Shown: positions 37,484 through 46,347 of the stretch, in pieces
Position numbering within the stretch: the stretch's first letter is position 1
How the letters are laid out: each line of letters opens with the position of its first letter
Source of the DNA: Sphingobium naphthae
Lineage (GTDB): Bacteria > Pseudomonadota > Alphaproteobacteria > Sphingomonadales > Sphingomonadaceae
DNA length: 64,000 nt
Direction: 5' to 3'
Assembly (NCBI RefSeq): GCF_020782235.1
Contig: NZ_JAJGNO010000003.1
Span: forward strand, 124,001 to 188,000
Notes under the pieces: generated by a model
Databases searched by the model: none
What the model saw: only the letters and a program-made list of their open reading frames with translations
What the model was told of the DNA's origin: nothing
Made by a program: the position numbers and the translations under genes

Positions 37484-37614
37484 CCCTCCCTTCCAGGGAG
37501 GGGGAAGGGGTGGGTGGCGAGCAAAGCGAGCCTCGCGACCTGGCCTCAAGGCGTTGCCAGCGATTGCTGCGCAATCGCACCCACCCCGGCCCCTCCCTGA
37601 AAGGGAGGGGAGTG
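37484..37614. repeat. Intergenic palindrome, family C, between gcvH and gcvPA
   Basis: The left arm (CCCCTCCCTTCCAGGGAGGG, then GGGGTGGGTG) and right arm (CACCCACCCC, then CCCCTCCCTGAAAGGGAGGGG) pair over the whole element. Each outer block is also self-complementary, and an inner GCGATTGCTGCGCAATCGC hairpin is present. It sits inside the glycine cleavage operon. Its end (GGGAGGGGAGTGGAG) may supply the ribosome site for gcvPA, which starts 10 bp on. Confidence 0.8.
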
Positions 37615-37623
37615 GAGATATAG

Positions 37624-38982
37624 ATGCGCTACCTACCCCTTACCGACGGCGACCGGCAGGCGATGCTCGCCACCATCGGGGCCGCTTCCATCGACGACCT
37701 GTTCGTCGACGTGCCCGCCGAAGCCCGGCTGGCCGGCACCATCCCGGGCCTTCCCGACCATGCCAGCGAGATGGCGGTCGAGCGGCACATGGCTGCGCTA
37801 GCGCGCAAGAATCTGTCGGCGGGGGAAGCGCCCTTCTTCCTGGGGGCGGGCGCCTACAAGCATCATGTTCCCGCCAGCGTCGATCATCTGATCCAGCGCG
37901 GCGAGTTCCTGACCGCCTATACGCCGTACCAGCCGGAAATCGCGCAGGGCACGCTGCAGGTGCTGTTCGAATTCCAGACGCAGGTCGCGCGGCTGCTGGG
38001 CTGCGACGTCGCCAACGCCTCCATGTATGACGGGTCGACCGCCTGCTGGGAAGCGATCGGCATGGCGCGGCGCATCACCAAGCGGGGCAAGGCGATTCTG
38101 TCGTCGGGCTTGCATCCCCATTATGTCTCGGTCGCGCAGACGATGGCGAAGTTCACCGGCGACGAGCTTGCTTATACGACGCCGGAACTGGACAGCGAAT
38201 GCGACAGTAGCAAGCTGATCGCGGCGATCGACAAGGACACGAGCTGCGTTGTTGTCCAATATCCCGATATTCTCGGCCGAATTGAAGATCTTACCGCCCT
38301 GGCGGACGCCGCGCATGCGGCCGGCGCGCTGCTGATCGCGGTGGTGACCGAGCCGGTCGCGCTGGGCGCGATCAAAGCGCCGGGCGCGATGGGCGCGGAC
38401 ATCGTCGTGGGCGAAGGCCAGTCGCTGGGCGTCGGCCTCCAGTTCGGCGGGCCCTATCTCGGCCTGTTCGCGTGCAAGCAGAAATATGTGCGCCAGATGC
38501 CCGGGCGGCTGTGCGGCGAGACGGTGGACGCGGCGGGCAAGCGCGGCTTCGTGCTGACGCTCTCCACCCGCGAGCAGCATATCCGCCGTGAAAAGGCGAC
38601 ATCGAATATCTGCACCAACTCCGGCCTTTGCGCGCTGGCGTTCAGCATCCACATGACCTTGCTGGGTGAGAAGGGGCTGCGCCAGCTGGCCGGCCTCAAC
38701 CACGCGCTGGCCTGCCAGGCGGCCGACCGGCTGGCCAAGGTGCCGGGCGTGACGCTGATGAACGACAGCTTCTTCAACGAATTCACGCTGATCCTGCCCA
38801 CCGATGCGCGGGAGGCGGTGCGCAACCTGGCCGATCGGGGCATCCTCGCCGGCGTATCGCTCGGCCGCCTCTTCCCGACCGCGCCGGACCTCGCCAACGG
38901 CCTGGTCGTCGCGGTCACCGAAACAACGACGGCCGAGGATATCGACGCCCTGGCCAAGGCTCTGGAGGAGGAACTGGCATGA
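37624..38982 (+). CDS. gcvPA: Glycine dehydrogenase (decarboxylating) subunit 1
   Basis: N-terminal half of the split P protein, which with GcvPB decarboxylates glycine. The 452-aa length is normal for the two-subunit form. Motifs: [15 protein letters not shown] at the start, [18 protein letters not shown] near residue 72, [18 protein letters not shown] near residue 93 and [20 protein letters not shown] near residue 325. It overlaps gcvPB by four bases (ATGA). Confidence 0.98.
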   Translation: MRYLPLTDGDRQAMLATIGAASIDDLFVDVPAEARLAGTIPGLPDHASEMAVERHMAALARKNLSAGEAPFFLGAGAYKHHVPASVDHLIQRGEFLTAYTPYQPEIAQGTLQVLFEFQTQVARLLGCDVANASMYDGSTACWEAIGMARRITKRGKAILSSGLHPHYVSVAQTMAKFTGDELAYTTPELDSECDSSKLIAAIDKDTSCVVVQYPDILGRIEDLTALADAAHAAGALLIAVVTEPVALGAIKAPGAMGADIVVGEGQSLGVGLQFGGPYLGLFACKQKYVRQMPGRLCGETVDAAGKRGFVLTLSTREQHIRREKATSNICTNSGLCALAFSIHMTLLGEKGLRQLAGLNHALACQAADRLAKVPGVTLMNDSFFNEFTLILPTDAREAVRNLADRGILAGVSLGRLFPTAPDLANGLVVAVTETTTAEDIDALAKALEEELA

Positions 38983-40553
38983 CCATGCTCAAGGAAGGCC
39001 GCCCCACCGCTCCCACGCCTGTCGAGGACGCCCATATGGCCCCCGCTACCGCCACCGGCAATCGCGCGCTGATGCTGGAAGAGAAGCTGATCTTCGAGAT
39101 CGGATCGACCGACACCACCGGCGTCGATTTCGCCGACGCGCCCCAGGCCGCCAGCCGCTTCGGTTCGCTGGCCCGCACCGACGGCATCGGCCTGCCCGGC
39201 CTGTCGGAGCAGGAGACGGTGCGTCACTATACCCGCCTCAGCCGCCAGAACTACGCCATCGACCTTGGCCTGTTCCCCCTCGGCTCCTGCACGATGAAGC
39301 ATAATCCGCGCCTCAATGAAAAGGTCGCGCGGATGCCGGGCTTTGCCGACATCCATCCGCTGCAGCCGCAATCGACGGTCCAGGGCGCGCTGGGCGTCAT
39401 CAACGAACTCGCCGTCTGGCTCATCACGCTGACCGGCATGCACGGCGTCGCGATGACGCCCAAGGCCGGCGCGCATGGCGAATTGTGCGGCCTGCTCTGC
39501 ATCCGCGCAGCGCTGGAGGCGCGCGGCGACGCGCGGCAGGTGGTGCTGGTGCCCGAAAGCGCCCATGGCACCAACCCGGCCACCGCGGCCTTCTGCGGCT
39601 ACAAGGTCGAGGATATTCCCGCCACCCCCGACGGCCGCGTCGACCTGGAAGCGCTCAAGACGCGGCTCGGCCCCGATGTCGCGGCGGTGATGATCACCAA
39701 TCCCAACACCTGCGGCCTGTTCGAACGCGACATGAAGGTGATTTCCGATGCGGTCCATGCCGCCGGCGCCTTCGTCTATTGCGACGGCGCGAACTTCAAC
39801 GCCATTGTCGGCCGGGTCCGCCCCGGCGACCTGGGCGTCGACGCCATGCACATCAACCTGCACAAGACCTTCTCCACCCCCCATGGCGGCGGCGGTCCGG
39901 GCTCCGGCCCGGTGGTGCTGAGCGAAGCGCTTTCGCCCTTCGGCCCGCTGCCCTACACCGTGCGCATGGCCGATGGCACGATCCACCTGATCGAGGAGGA
40001 TAATGTCGGCGAGGAGATGCCGCAGAGCTTCGGCCGCATGTCGGCCTTTCACGGTCAGATGGGCATGTTCACGCGCGCGCTGACCTATATTCTCTCTCAT
40101 GGCGCGGATGGCCTGCGCCAGGTGGCGGAGGATGCGGTGCTGAACGCCAATTATGTGCTGCGCAGCCTGGAGGATGTGCTCGACGCCCCCTTCGGCGCCA
40201 GCGGCCCATGCATGCATGAGGCGCTGTTCAGCGACAAGGGGCTGGCCGAAGGCTTCACCACGCTCGACATCGCCAAGGGGCTGATCGACGAAGGCTTCCA
40301 CCCGATGACCATGTATTTCCCGCTGGTCGTCCATGGCGCGATGCTGGTCGAACCGACCGAAACCGAAAGCAAGGCGGCGCTCGACCAGTTCATCCTGGCG
40401 CTGCGCAGCCTGGCGGAGCGGGCGAAGGCCGGGGACGAGGCGCTGAAGGGCGCGCCCTATCATGCGCCGCGCCGCCGCCTCGACGAGACGCTGGCCGCGC
40501 GCAAGCCGGTGCTGAGCTGGAGCGAACCGGACTTGGCGGACGCCGCCGAGTGA
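38979..40553 (+). CDS. gcvPB: Glycine dehydrogenase (decarboxylating) subunit 2
   Basis: PLP-carrying subunit of the split P protein. The 524-aa enzyme has [20 protein letters not shown] near residue 106, [19 protein letters not shown] near residue 190, [15 protein letters not shown], and the PLP lysine in [20 protein letters not shown] near residue 296. The ATG overlaps the gcvPA stop. The L protein (lpd) is not in the window, as usual, since it is shared with the 2-oxoacid dehydrogenases. Confidence 0.98.
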   Translation: MTMLKEGRPTAPTPVEDAHMAPATATGNRALMLEEKLIFEIGSTDTTGVDFADAPQAASRFGSLARTDGIGLPGLSEQETVRHYTRLSRQNYAIDLGLFPLGSCTMKHNPRLNEKVARMPGFADIHPLQPQSTVQGALGVINELAVWLITLTGMHGVAMTPKAGAHGELCGLLCIRAALEARGDARQVVLVPESAHGTNPATAAFCGYKVEDIPATPDGRVDLEALKTRLGPDVAAVMITNPNTCGLFERDMKVISDAVHAAGAFVYCDGANFNAIVGRVRPGDLGVDAMHINLHKTFSTPHGGGGPGSGPVVLSEALSPFGPLPYTVRMADGTIHLIEEDNVGEEMPQSFGRMSAFHGQMGMFTRALTYILSHGADGLRQVAEDAVLNANYVLRSLEDVLDAPFGASGPCMHEALFSDKGLAEGFTTLDIAKGLIDEGFHPMTMYFPLVVHGAMLVEPTETESKAALDQFILALRSLAERAKAGDEALKGAPYHAPRRRLDETLAARKPVLSWSEPDLADAAE

Positions 40554-41182
40554 CCCTCTGGGTTCCGGGCGAAGCGGGGGCGGCCGGCGAAAGACGCCAC
40601 GCCCCCGCCACGCTGCGAAACCGTGACGATATCGTAACGATCCTGCGCGATACTCTGCCATCGTCCGGCCTAGTGCTGGAGGTGGCGAGCGGCAGCGGCG
40701 AACATGCTGTCCATTTCGCTGTCGCATTCCCGCATCTCGACTGGCAACCGACCGACGCCGATCCCGCCGCACTGGCGTCGATCGCGGCCTGGCGCGCGGA
40801 GGCGGCGCTGCCCAATCTGCGCGCGCCTCTGCAACTGGATGCGAGTGCGGACTGGCCGATCGCGCAGGCTGATGCGATCCTGTGCATCAACATGATTCAC
40901 ATCAGCCCATGGGAAGTCACGCTCGGCCTGCTGAAAGGGGCAGGGGCCGTGCTGGCACCGGGCGGCCTGCTCTATCTCTATGGCCCCTACACGCGCGACG
41001 ACGTGGAAACCGCGCCCAGCAACCTTGCCTTCGACGCCTCGCTCAAGGCCCGCGACTCGCGCTGGGGCCTGCGCGCCGTGGAAAATGTGATCGTGGCGGC
41101 CGGGAGGGAAGGGCTCGAGTTTGAGCAGTTGATCGAAATGCCCGCCAACAATCTGTCGCTGCTGTTCCGGCGGCGCATATGA
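40550..41182 (+). CDS. DUF938 methyltransferase-like protein
   Basis: A 210-aa cytoplasmic protein of the DUF938 family, with a Rossmann SAM-binding fold: LVLEVASGSGEHAVHFAVAF near residue 41, WQPTDADPAAL near residue 65 and INMIHISPWEVTLGLLKGAG near residue 113. The substrate is unknown. The GTG start overlaps the gcvPB stop as GTGA, so it is translated with the glycine cleavage operon. A link to one-carbon metabolism is possible but not shown. A palindrome follows. Confidence 0.85.
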   Translation: MTLWVPGEAGAAGERRHAPATLRNRDDIVTILRDTLPSSGLVLEVASGSGEHAVHFAVAFPHLDWQPTDADPAALASIAAWRAEAALPNLRAPLQLDASADWPIAQADAILCINMIHISPWEVTLGLLKGAGAVLAPGGLLYLYGPYTRDDVETAPSNLAFDASLKARDSRWGLRAVENVIVAAGREGLEFEQLIEMPANNLSLLFRRRI

Positions 41183-41191
41183 AAGAGCAAT

Positions 41192-41266
41192 CTGCTCCTG
41201 CGAAAGCAGGAGCCTAGCGCGTCAGGGCGTTCCCTGCGACCCTGGGCTCCTGCTTTCGCAGGAGCA
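41192..41266. repeat. Intergenic palindrome, family D (GCTCCTGC-GAAA-GCAGGAGC)
   Basis: TGCTCCTGCGAAAGCAGGAG and CTCCTGCTTTCGCAGGAGCA are inverted copies about 30 bp apart. Each copy is itself a 7-bp hairpin with a 4-nt loop. It starts 10 bp after the stop of the DUF938 gene and ends before the next gene, so it may end or stabilise the gcv transcript. It resembles a repeat common in sphingomonads; that is recollection, not a search. Confidence 0.8.
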
Positions 41267-41284
41267 CCTCTATATAGCAGTCCC

Positions 41285-42163
41285 ATGCCCAACCAACTCC
41301 TCCCCCTCGTCACTGCCGAACTTGCCGCCTCGGCCGATCCACGCGCGGCCGCCATGGCGGGTGCGCTTGCCGCGAAATATCCCGATGCCGCGCGCGCCGT
41401 GCTTTTCTACGGCTCCTGCCTGCGCGAGGCCAATCTCGACGGGCTGATGCTCGACTTCTACCTGATCGTCTCCGACTATGCGGCCGCTTATGGCAAGAGC
41501 TGGCTCGCCCGCGCCAATGCGCTGGTGCCGCCCAACGTCTTTCCATTCGAACATGGCGGGCTGATCGCCAAATATGCGGTGCTGTCGGAAGCGGACTTTG
41601 CCCGGTTGAACAGCCCGGCCGCGGACAATGTGTCGGTCTGGGCCCGTTTCGCTCAGCCCTCGCGCCTTCTCTGGGCATCCGACGATCTCGCCCGGCAGCG
41701 CGCCTACGCCGCCGTGGCGCAGGCCGCGCCGACGCTTCTGTCACTCGCCCGGCCGGTCGCCGGCGATGCTCCCGATGTCCTGGACTTGTGGCGCACGGGC
41801 TTCACCTGCACCTATGGCGCCGAACTGCGCGCCGAGCGGACGGGGCGATCGCTTTCGATCGTCGATGCCGATCCCGACCGCTATCGCCGGTTTGGCGAGG
41901 CCGCGCTGGCCGATGGCCTGCCGCCGTCGCCCGCCGATGCCCCCGCTCTCTGGCGCCGGCTGCAACGGCGGGGCAAGCGGCTGTCGGTGCTGCGCCTCGC
42001 AAAGGCGAGCTTCACTTATGCCGGCGGGATCGACTATCTCGCCTGGAAGATCAATCGCCATGCCGGCACGCGGATCGCGATCAAGCCCTGGCAGCGGCGC
42101 TGGCCGCTGCTGGGTGCCGTCACTCTGCTGCCGCGGCTGTTGCGGGGTGGTGCGATCCGCTGA
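41285..42163 (+). CDS. Tam41-like nucleotidyltransferase-fold protein, candidate phosphatidate cytidylyltransferase
   Basis: A 292-aa protein with no signal peptide or clear membrane segment. ARAVLFYGSCLREANLDG, then MLDFYLIVSDYAAAY (residues 38-70) resembles the YGSG...MIDF/LIVV nucleotide-transfer motif of mitochondrial Tam41. IAKYAVLSEADF (residues 95-106) and VWARFAQPSRLLWA (118-131) parallel Tam41's KYGVIS and W..LY.AGRL.KPV blocks. Tam41 makes CDP-diacylglycerol from phosphatidate and CTP. The assignment rests on my reading of these motifs, and the second acidic residue of the usual D-x-D is Tyr here. Its 3' end overlaps the convergent kinase gene by 44 bp. Confidence 0.5.
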   Translation: MPNQLLPLVTAELAASADPRAAAMAGALAAKYPDAARAVLFYGSCLREANLDGLMLDFYLIVSDYAAAYGKSWLARANALVPPNVFPFEHGGLIAKYAVLSEADFARLNSPAADNVSVWARFAQPSRLLWASDDLARQRAYAAVAQAAPTLLSLARPVAGDAPDVLDLWRTGFTCTYGAELRAERTGRSLSIVDADPDRYRRFGEAALADGLPPSPADAPALWRRLQRRGKRLSVLRLAKASFTYAGGIDYLAWKINRHAGTRIAIKPWQRRWPLLGAVTLLPRLLRGGAIR

Positions 42164-44123
42164 GCGTCGCGCCCAGCGCGTGGGCGAGCGCCGCCAGCGT
42201 ATAGGGCTTGCGCAGCACTGGATGGCCGCCGAAATCCGCCTGGTCGCTGGCATCGCCGGCATAGCCGGTGACGAACAGCACGGGCAAGTGACGGTAGGCC
42301 GCGGGCAGCGCCCGGACCATTTCCGGCCCGGTCATGTCGGGCATCAGCACGTCGCTCAGGATCAGGCCGATGTCGCCATTATGCGCCAGCAGCCGGGCCG
42401 CCTTGGCCGGATGGTCGCAGGCGATCGGCAGATGGCCCAGCTCACCCAGCGCCGCCATCGTCTGGTTGAGCACGCGCGCATCATCCTCCACCACCAGGAT
42501 GCGCGTGGGCGGATGCTCCACCGGCGAGCGCGCCAGCGACAGGCTGTCGGCCGCCTGCGCATCGCCCTGGGCGGCGCAGCGGGGCAGATAGAGCTGCACG
42601 CTGCTGCCCTTGCCGGGTTCGGACTCGATGCGGATTTCGCCTTCGCTCTGGCGGACGAGACCGAAAATCTGGCTGAGGCCCAGACCCGTGCCCTTGCCGA
42701 CCGGCTTGGTGGTGAAGAAGGGTTCGAACACGCGCGCCAGGACATCGGGCGCCATGCCGCAGCCATCATCGGTCACGGTCAGCCGGACATAATCGCCCGC
42801 CGCGCATTCGCCGACCTCACCCTGCGCCAGCGTCGCGCGGCCGGTCGCCAGCGTCAGTCGCCCGCGCCCTTCCATGGCGTCGCGCGCATTGACGCACAGG
42901 TTCAGGATCGCATTTTCCATCTGATGCTGGTCGACGAAAATCTGCCAGCCTTGCGCTTCCTGCTCGAACGTGACGATGATCTGGTCGCCGATAGTGCGGT
43001 CGATCAGGTCGGCCATGCCCGACAGCAGCTGGTCGGGATCGATCGCGCTCGGCAACAGAGGCTCGGACCGGGCGAAGGCGAGCAGCCGGCGAGTGAGGGC
43101 GGCGGCGCGATTGGCGCCTTCCATCGCATTGTCCAGGTGGCGCGAGGCTTCCTCCGGCTTCAGCCGCAGCTTGCGCCGCGCCAGTTCCAGCCCGCCGACG
43201 ACCACCGCCAGCATATTGTTGAAGTCATGCGCGATGCCGCCGGTCAGCTGGCCGATCGCGTCCATCTTCTGCATCTGGCGCAGATTGTCCTCGGCGGCGG
43301 CGCGCTCGGCCGCTTCGCGCTTCAACTGGTCATAGGCGTCGGACAGTTCGGCGGTGCGGGCGCGCACGGCGGCGTCGAGCCGGTCGGCGCGCTCCGCCTC
43401 CAGCTCCGCCTGGCGCCGGGCGTTGCGCCGGTCATTCAGGGCGACATGGGCGAACCAGGCCGCGAACAAAACGCAGACCAGCAGCACCAGACCGAACAGG
43501 CGCCAGGTCCGCCCGATCCATTCGCTGCGGTCGCCGGCGCGCGACACCGCCAGGCTGCGTTCGCGCAGCCGCGCATTTTCCGCCTGTATGACGCGGTCCA
43601 GCAGGGCGGTGATGCGCCTGAGGTCCTGGCTCTTGCCGGCCTGATGGAATTTGGCGAGCGCCGCCATCTTCTGGTCGTAGGTGGTGCGCAGCCCGATCTC
43701 ACTCAGCGTCTTGCCGCGCTGTTCAAACGCGTTTTGCAGCGCCTCGACATTGCCGCGCTGCCAGCCGGCGCCGCGCGTGGCATAGTAGAGCGTCTTGAGC
43801 TGGCTGCTGGCGTTGCGCCACTGGTCCTGGAACAGGCGGCCGGTGTCCGGCTCCAGGCTGATGACATAGCGGGCCAGCGTCACTTCGGCGCGAGCGATGC
43901 GCGCTTCGAAGCCGCGGGCGAGCGCGATGATCTCGAAACTGCGCTGCTGTTCCGCCAGCGCGCGGGCATGATCGCGCGAGGCGTTGCTGGCGGTGTAGAG
44001 CAATGTGCCGAGCGAACCGATCAGCAGGACGACGAGCAGCCAGGGCACGGCCCGGCGCAGCGCGGCGGCCCACCGGCTGCCGCGCCCCTGCGTCTGTTGG
44101 TCCTGAAGATCGCTGTCCGCCAT
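42120..44123 (-). CDS. Hybrid sensor histidine kinase with receiver domain
   Basis: A 667-aa inner-membrane sensor. Membrane segments at about 25-45 and 206-228 enclose a 160-residue helical periplasmic sensor of unknown ligand. A coiled coil leads to the HisKA box (GQLTGGIAHDFNNML, His299), the HATPase N box (NAILNLCVNARDAM), DDGCGM, FEPFFTTKPVGKGTGLGLSQ and a C-terminal receiver (RILVVEDDARV, phospho-Asp in LILSDVLMPDMTG, KPYTL). No DNA-binding domain is present, so output must pass to another protein. It lies 119 bp downstream of spt on the same strand. Confidence 0.94.
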   Translation of the reverse strand: MADSDLQDQQTQGRGSRWAAALRRAVPWLLVVLLIGSLGTLLYTASNASRDHARALAEQQRSFEIIALARGFEARIARAEVTLARYVISLEPDTGRLFQDQWRNASSQLKTLYYATRGAGWQRGNVEALQNAFEQRGKTLSEIGLRTTYDQKMAALAKFHQAGKSQDLRRITALLDRVIQAENARLRERSLAVSRAGDRSEWIGRTWRLFGLVLLVCVLFAAWFAHVALNDRRNARRQAELEAERADRLDAAVRARTAELSDAYDQLKREAAERAAAEDNLRQMQKMDAIGQLTGGIAHDFNNMLAVVVGGLELARRKLRLKPEEASRHLDNAMEGANRAAALTRRLLAFARSEPLLPSAIDPDQLLSGMADLIDRTIGDQIIVTFEQEAQGWQIFVDQHQMENAILNLCVNARDAMEGRGRLTLATGRATLAQGEVGECAAGDYVRLTVTDDGCGMAPDVLARVFEPFFTTKPVGKGTGLGLSQIFGLVRQSEGEIRIESEPGKGSSVQLYLPRCAAQGDAQAADSLSLARSPVEHPPTRILVVEDDARVLNQTMAALGELGHLPIACDHPAKAARLLAHNGDIGLILSDVLMPDMTGPEMVRALPAAYRHLPVLFVTGYAGDASDQADFGGHPVLRKPYTLAALAHALGATLSGSHHPATAAAAE

Positions 44124-44242
44124 TGACGCTGACCTTAGCCCAACAAGGTTAAGGGCGAAATATCGCAGGCGAAAAGTTCCCGCGTCGCCTTCCGATCCAT
44201 CGCAAGCGCAGGGCAGTCTGCCCCGCCGCCTGCAAGGAAGCT

Positions 44243-45505
44243 TCAGCCGATCGCGCCGGTCGCGCGCCCTGCCGCTTCGAACATGCCGATGATCTGCCCG
44301 ACCTGCTGGTCGCTATGGTCGGCGCACAGCGAGCAGCGCAGCAGGAAGGTGCCGGCGGGCGTGGCTGGCGGGCGCGCCATGTTGACGTAGAGACCCAGCT
44401 CCAGCAGCGCCTGCCACATGGCGACGGCCTGGGTCTGGTCGGTCAGGATGACGGCGATGATCGCCGATTGCGGCGTCTGCGTGCCGAGCTTGAAGCCGAG
44501 GTCGGTCAGTCCCTGGTGCAGACGCTGGCTGTTCTTCCACAGATGCGCGCGCTTCTCGCCGGCATGCATCAGCTTGCGGATGCTGGTGGCGGCCGTGGCG
44601 ACGACGCTGGGCGGCAGCGACGCGGTGAAGACATAGGGGCGGCAGACCAGCCGCAGCACTTCGAACTTGGGGTGGTTGGACACGCAGAAGCCGCCGACCG
44701 TGCCGACCGACTTGGAGAAGGTGCCGACGACGAAGTCGACATCCGCCTCCACGCCCTGCTCCTCATAGACGCCGCGGCCATGCGCCCCGAAAAAGCCCAT
44801 GCCATGGGCTTCGTCGACCAGGATCATGCAATTGGGATGTTTGCGGATGGCGGCGACCATGTCGGGCAGCGGCGCGACGTCGCCCAGCATCGAATAGACG
44901 CCCTCCAGCACGACGAGCTTGAGCGCGTCGGCGGGCAGGCGGCCCAGCCGCTTGTCCAGATCCTCGACGCTATTGTGGCGGAAGCGGACGATCTCCGCAT
45001 CGCCCAGGAAACAGCCGTCATAGATGGACGCATGGCTGTCGGCGTCCAGCACGACATAATCCCCCTTGCCCGCCAGGGTCGAGATGATGCCGAGATTGGC
45101 CTGATAGCCGGTCGAAAAGACCATGGCGCCGCTGGTGCCATAAAAGTCCTTCAGCGCTTCTTCGACTTCCTTATGCCCTTGGTAGGTGCCGTTGAGCACG
45201 CGGCTGCCGGTGGTGCCGGCGCCGAAATCGTCCAGCGCCTTCTTGCCCGCGGCGACAACGTCGGGGTCGAACGTCATGCCCATATAGTTATAGGTGCCGA
45301 GCAGGATCGTGTCCTTGCCCTTGATGACCGCCTGGGTCGGCGACTTCACCTCGTCCATCACGATCGCGAAGGGATCGCGCACGCCGGTCGCCAGCAGCGC
45401 CTCGCGCTCGGCGATCAGGGGATCGAATTTGGAAAACAGGTCACGCGCGTTGCTCGTCTCGGCGGGCGTGCGCGTGTCGTTCGCGGTGGCGGCTGCGTCG
45501 GTCAT
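44243..45505 (-). CDS. spt: Serine palmitoyltransferase
   Basis: PLP-dependent alpha-oxoamine synthase joining serine and a fatty acyl thioester to 3-ketosphinganine, the first step of sphingolipid synthesis. The 420-aa soluble form matches the Sphingomonas enzyme, with LLGTYNYMGMTFDPDVVAA near residue 68, FGAGTTGSRVLNGTYQGHKE near residue 93, ILVDEAHGMGFFGAHGRGV near residue 229 and the PLP lysine in VGTFSKSVGTVGGF near residue 263. The neighbouring ACP gene suggests acyl-ACP as a donor. This gene is the best marker of a sphingolipid-making organism. Confidence 0.95.
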   Translation of the reverse strand: MTDAAATANDTRTPAETSNARDLFSKFDPLIAEREALLATGVRDPFAIVMDEVKSPTQAVIKGKDTILLGTYNYMGMTFDPDVVAAGKKALDDFGAGTTGSRVLNGTYQGHKEVEEALKDFYGTSGAMVFSTGYQANLGIISTLAGKGDYVVLDADSHASIYDGCFLGDAEIVRFRHNSVEDLDKRLGRLPADALKLVVLEGVYSMLGDVAPLPDMVAAIRKHPNCMILVDEAHGMGFFGAHGRGVYEEQGVEADVDFVVGTFSKSVGTVGGFCVSNHPKFEVLRLVCRPYVFTASLPPSVVATAATSIRKLMHAGEKRAHLWKNSQRLHQGLTDLGFKLGTQTPQSAIIAVILTDQTQAVAMWQALLELGLYVNMARPPATPAGTFLLRCSLCADHSDQQVGQIIGMFEAAGRATGAIG

Positions 45506-45522
45506 AATCAGTATCCCTGTGC

Positions 45523-45637
45523 CGTTCGCCCTGAATAGGGAATACGCAATGGCGACGGCCTCTATCGAAAGGGCTTGCCGCCAATGTCCTTCGTCAGGCC
45601 GTTTTGACTTTGCGCAACGGCTGCTCAGGACGAACGG
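45523..45637. repeat. Partial family A palindrome arms between ACP and spt genes
   Basis: CCGTTCGCCCTGAA (45523-45536) and TCAGGACGAACGG (45625-45637) are inverted copies 88 bp apart. They match the outer arms of the family A repeats at 4701 and 49659. The central part is not recognisable. The 143-bp gap between the ACP and spt genes holds nothing else I can assign. Confidence 0.5.
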
Positions 45638-45648
45638 AATTATACGTC

Positions 45649-45894
45649 TCAGGCGGCCTTGAGCTTCGCCACCGCGTCGACCAGCTGGCCCACGGTTTCG
45701 ATCTCGGCCTGCATGTTCATGGTGATGATGATGTCGAACTCATCCTCGATCGCGGCGACGAAATCCATCACGGTCAGGCTGTCCCATTCCAGGTCGCCCG
45801 CGAAGCTGGTGCTTTCGGTCAGCGCGATGCCCTTCTTGTTGAAAGGGGCGATCTGCGCGGCGACGCTGTCGAAGATTGCGGTGCGATCCGTCAT
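45649..45894 (-). CDS. Acyl carrier protein of the sphingolipid pathway
   Basis: An 81-aa acidic carrier protein. The phosphopantetheine serine lies in FAGDLEWDSLTVMDFVAAIE near residue 38, and the downstream helix reads DEFDIIITMNMQAEIETVGQ. I start at the ATG at 45894 (MTDRTAIFDS); the longer frame is basic and unlike an ACP. It is directly upstream of spt. In Caulobacter a dedicated ACP next to spt is needed for ceramide synthesis, so I infer it delivers acyl groups to Spt. It differs in sequence from a housekeeping AcpP. Confidence 0.88.
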   Translation of the reverse strand: MTDRTAIFDSVAAQIAPFNKKGIALTESTSFAGDLEWDSLTVMDFVAAIEDEFDIIITMNMQAEIETVGQLVDAVAKLKAA

Positions 45895-46013
45895 TATCGT
45901 GAAAATCTTTCCGTCAAAGCGCGGCTTGTGCCGCCTCTGCCTGCCCCTTGGCAAGCGAATAAGGCGTCAATCGGGCAGCATCGCGCCCGAATGTGCAAGC
46001 GAAAATCGGCGGC

Positions 46014-46292
46014 TTAGCGGAAATTGTCGGCGTAGGCCTGAATTTTCAGCGCCTTGGGCGGGGTGGGGATCAGCGTATAGGCGATGCCATATTTGTCGGC
46101 ATAGGCGATCGCCGCGTCCTGCGTGGGGAAGGTCAGCTTCACCTGGCTCTGCGTGTCGCCCGAGCCGGCCCAGCCCGTCAGCGGATCGGGCGTCTTGGCT
46201 TCAGCCTGCGCGAATTCCAGCACCCATTTGTGAGTCAGCGCCTTGCCCGATTGCATGGCGTTTTTCTGGATCTGATAGATGCGCGCGCTCAT
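46014..46292 (-). CDS. NDUFS4-like complex I accessory subunit
   Basis: A 92-aa protein of the ETC complex I NDUFS4-type family found in alphaproteobacteria and mitochondria. Typical blocks: ARIYQIQKNAMQSGKA at the start, THKWVLEF, DPLTGWAGSGDTQSQVKLTF near residue 37 and DAAIAYADKYGIAYTLIPTP near residue 59. It belongs to the peripheral arm of NADH:quinone oxidoreductase. The ATG at 46292 was chosen over upstream in-frame sequence, with GGAG before it. The core nuo genes are not in the window. Confidence 0.9.
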   Translation of the reverse strand: MSARIYQIQKNAMQSGKALTHKWVLEFAQAEAKTPDPLTGWAGSGDTQSQVKLTFPTQDAAIAYADKYGIAYTLIPTPPKALKIQAYADNFR

Positions 46293-46347
46293 CGCGTAGG
46301 GACTCCGTTCAAGATCATGGTGCGTTGCACCAGCCGCGCGGTTCAAG

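Noticed and set aside
38454..40772. 772-codon minus-strand open frame across gcvPA/gcvPB
   Set aside because: Antisense shadow of well-defined glycine dehydrogenase subunits; no recognisable domain.
42361..42429. Possible pseudogene signal because the kinase receiver lies beside an overlapping gene end
   Set aside because: The receiver has all acidic residues, the phospho-Asp and the KPY motif, so it appears intact.
41628..44126. 832-codon plus-strand open frame antisense to the hybrid kinase
   Set aside because: Product is Arg/Gln/Gly-rich without domains; the minus strand encodes a full histidine kinase with all motifs. Long antisense frames are expected at this GC content.
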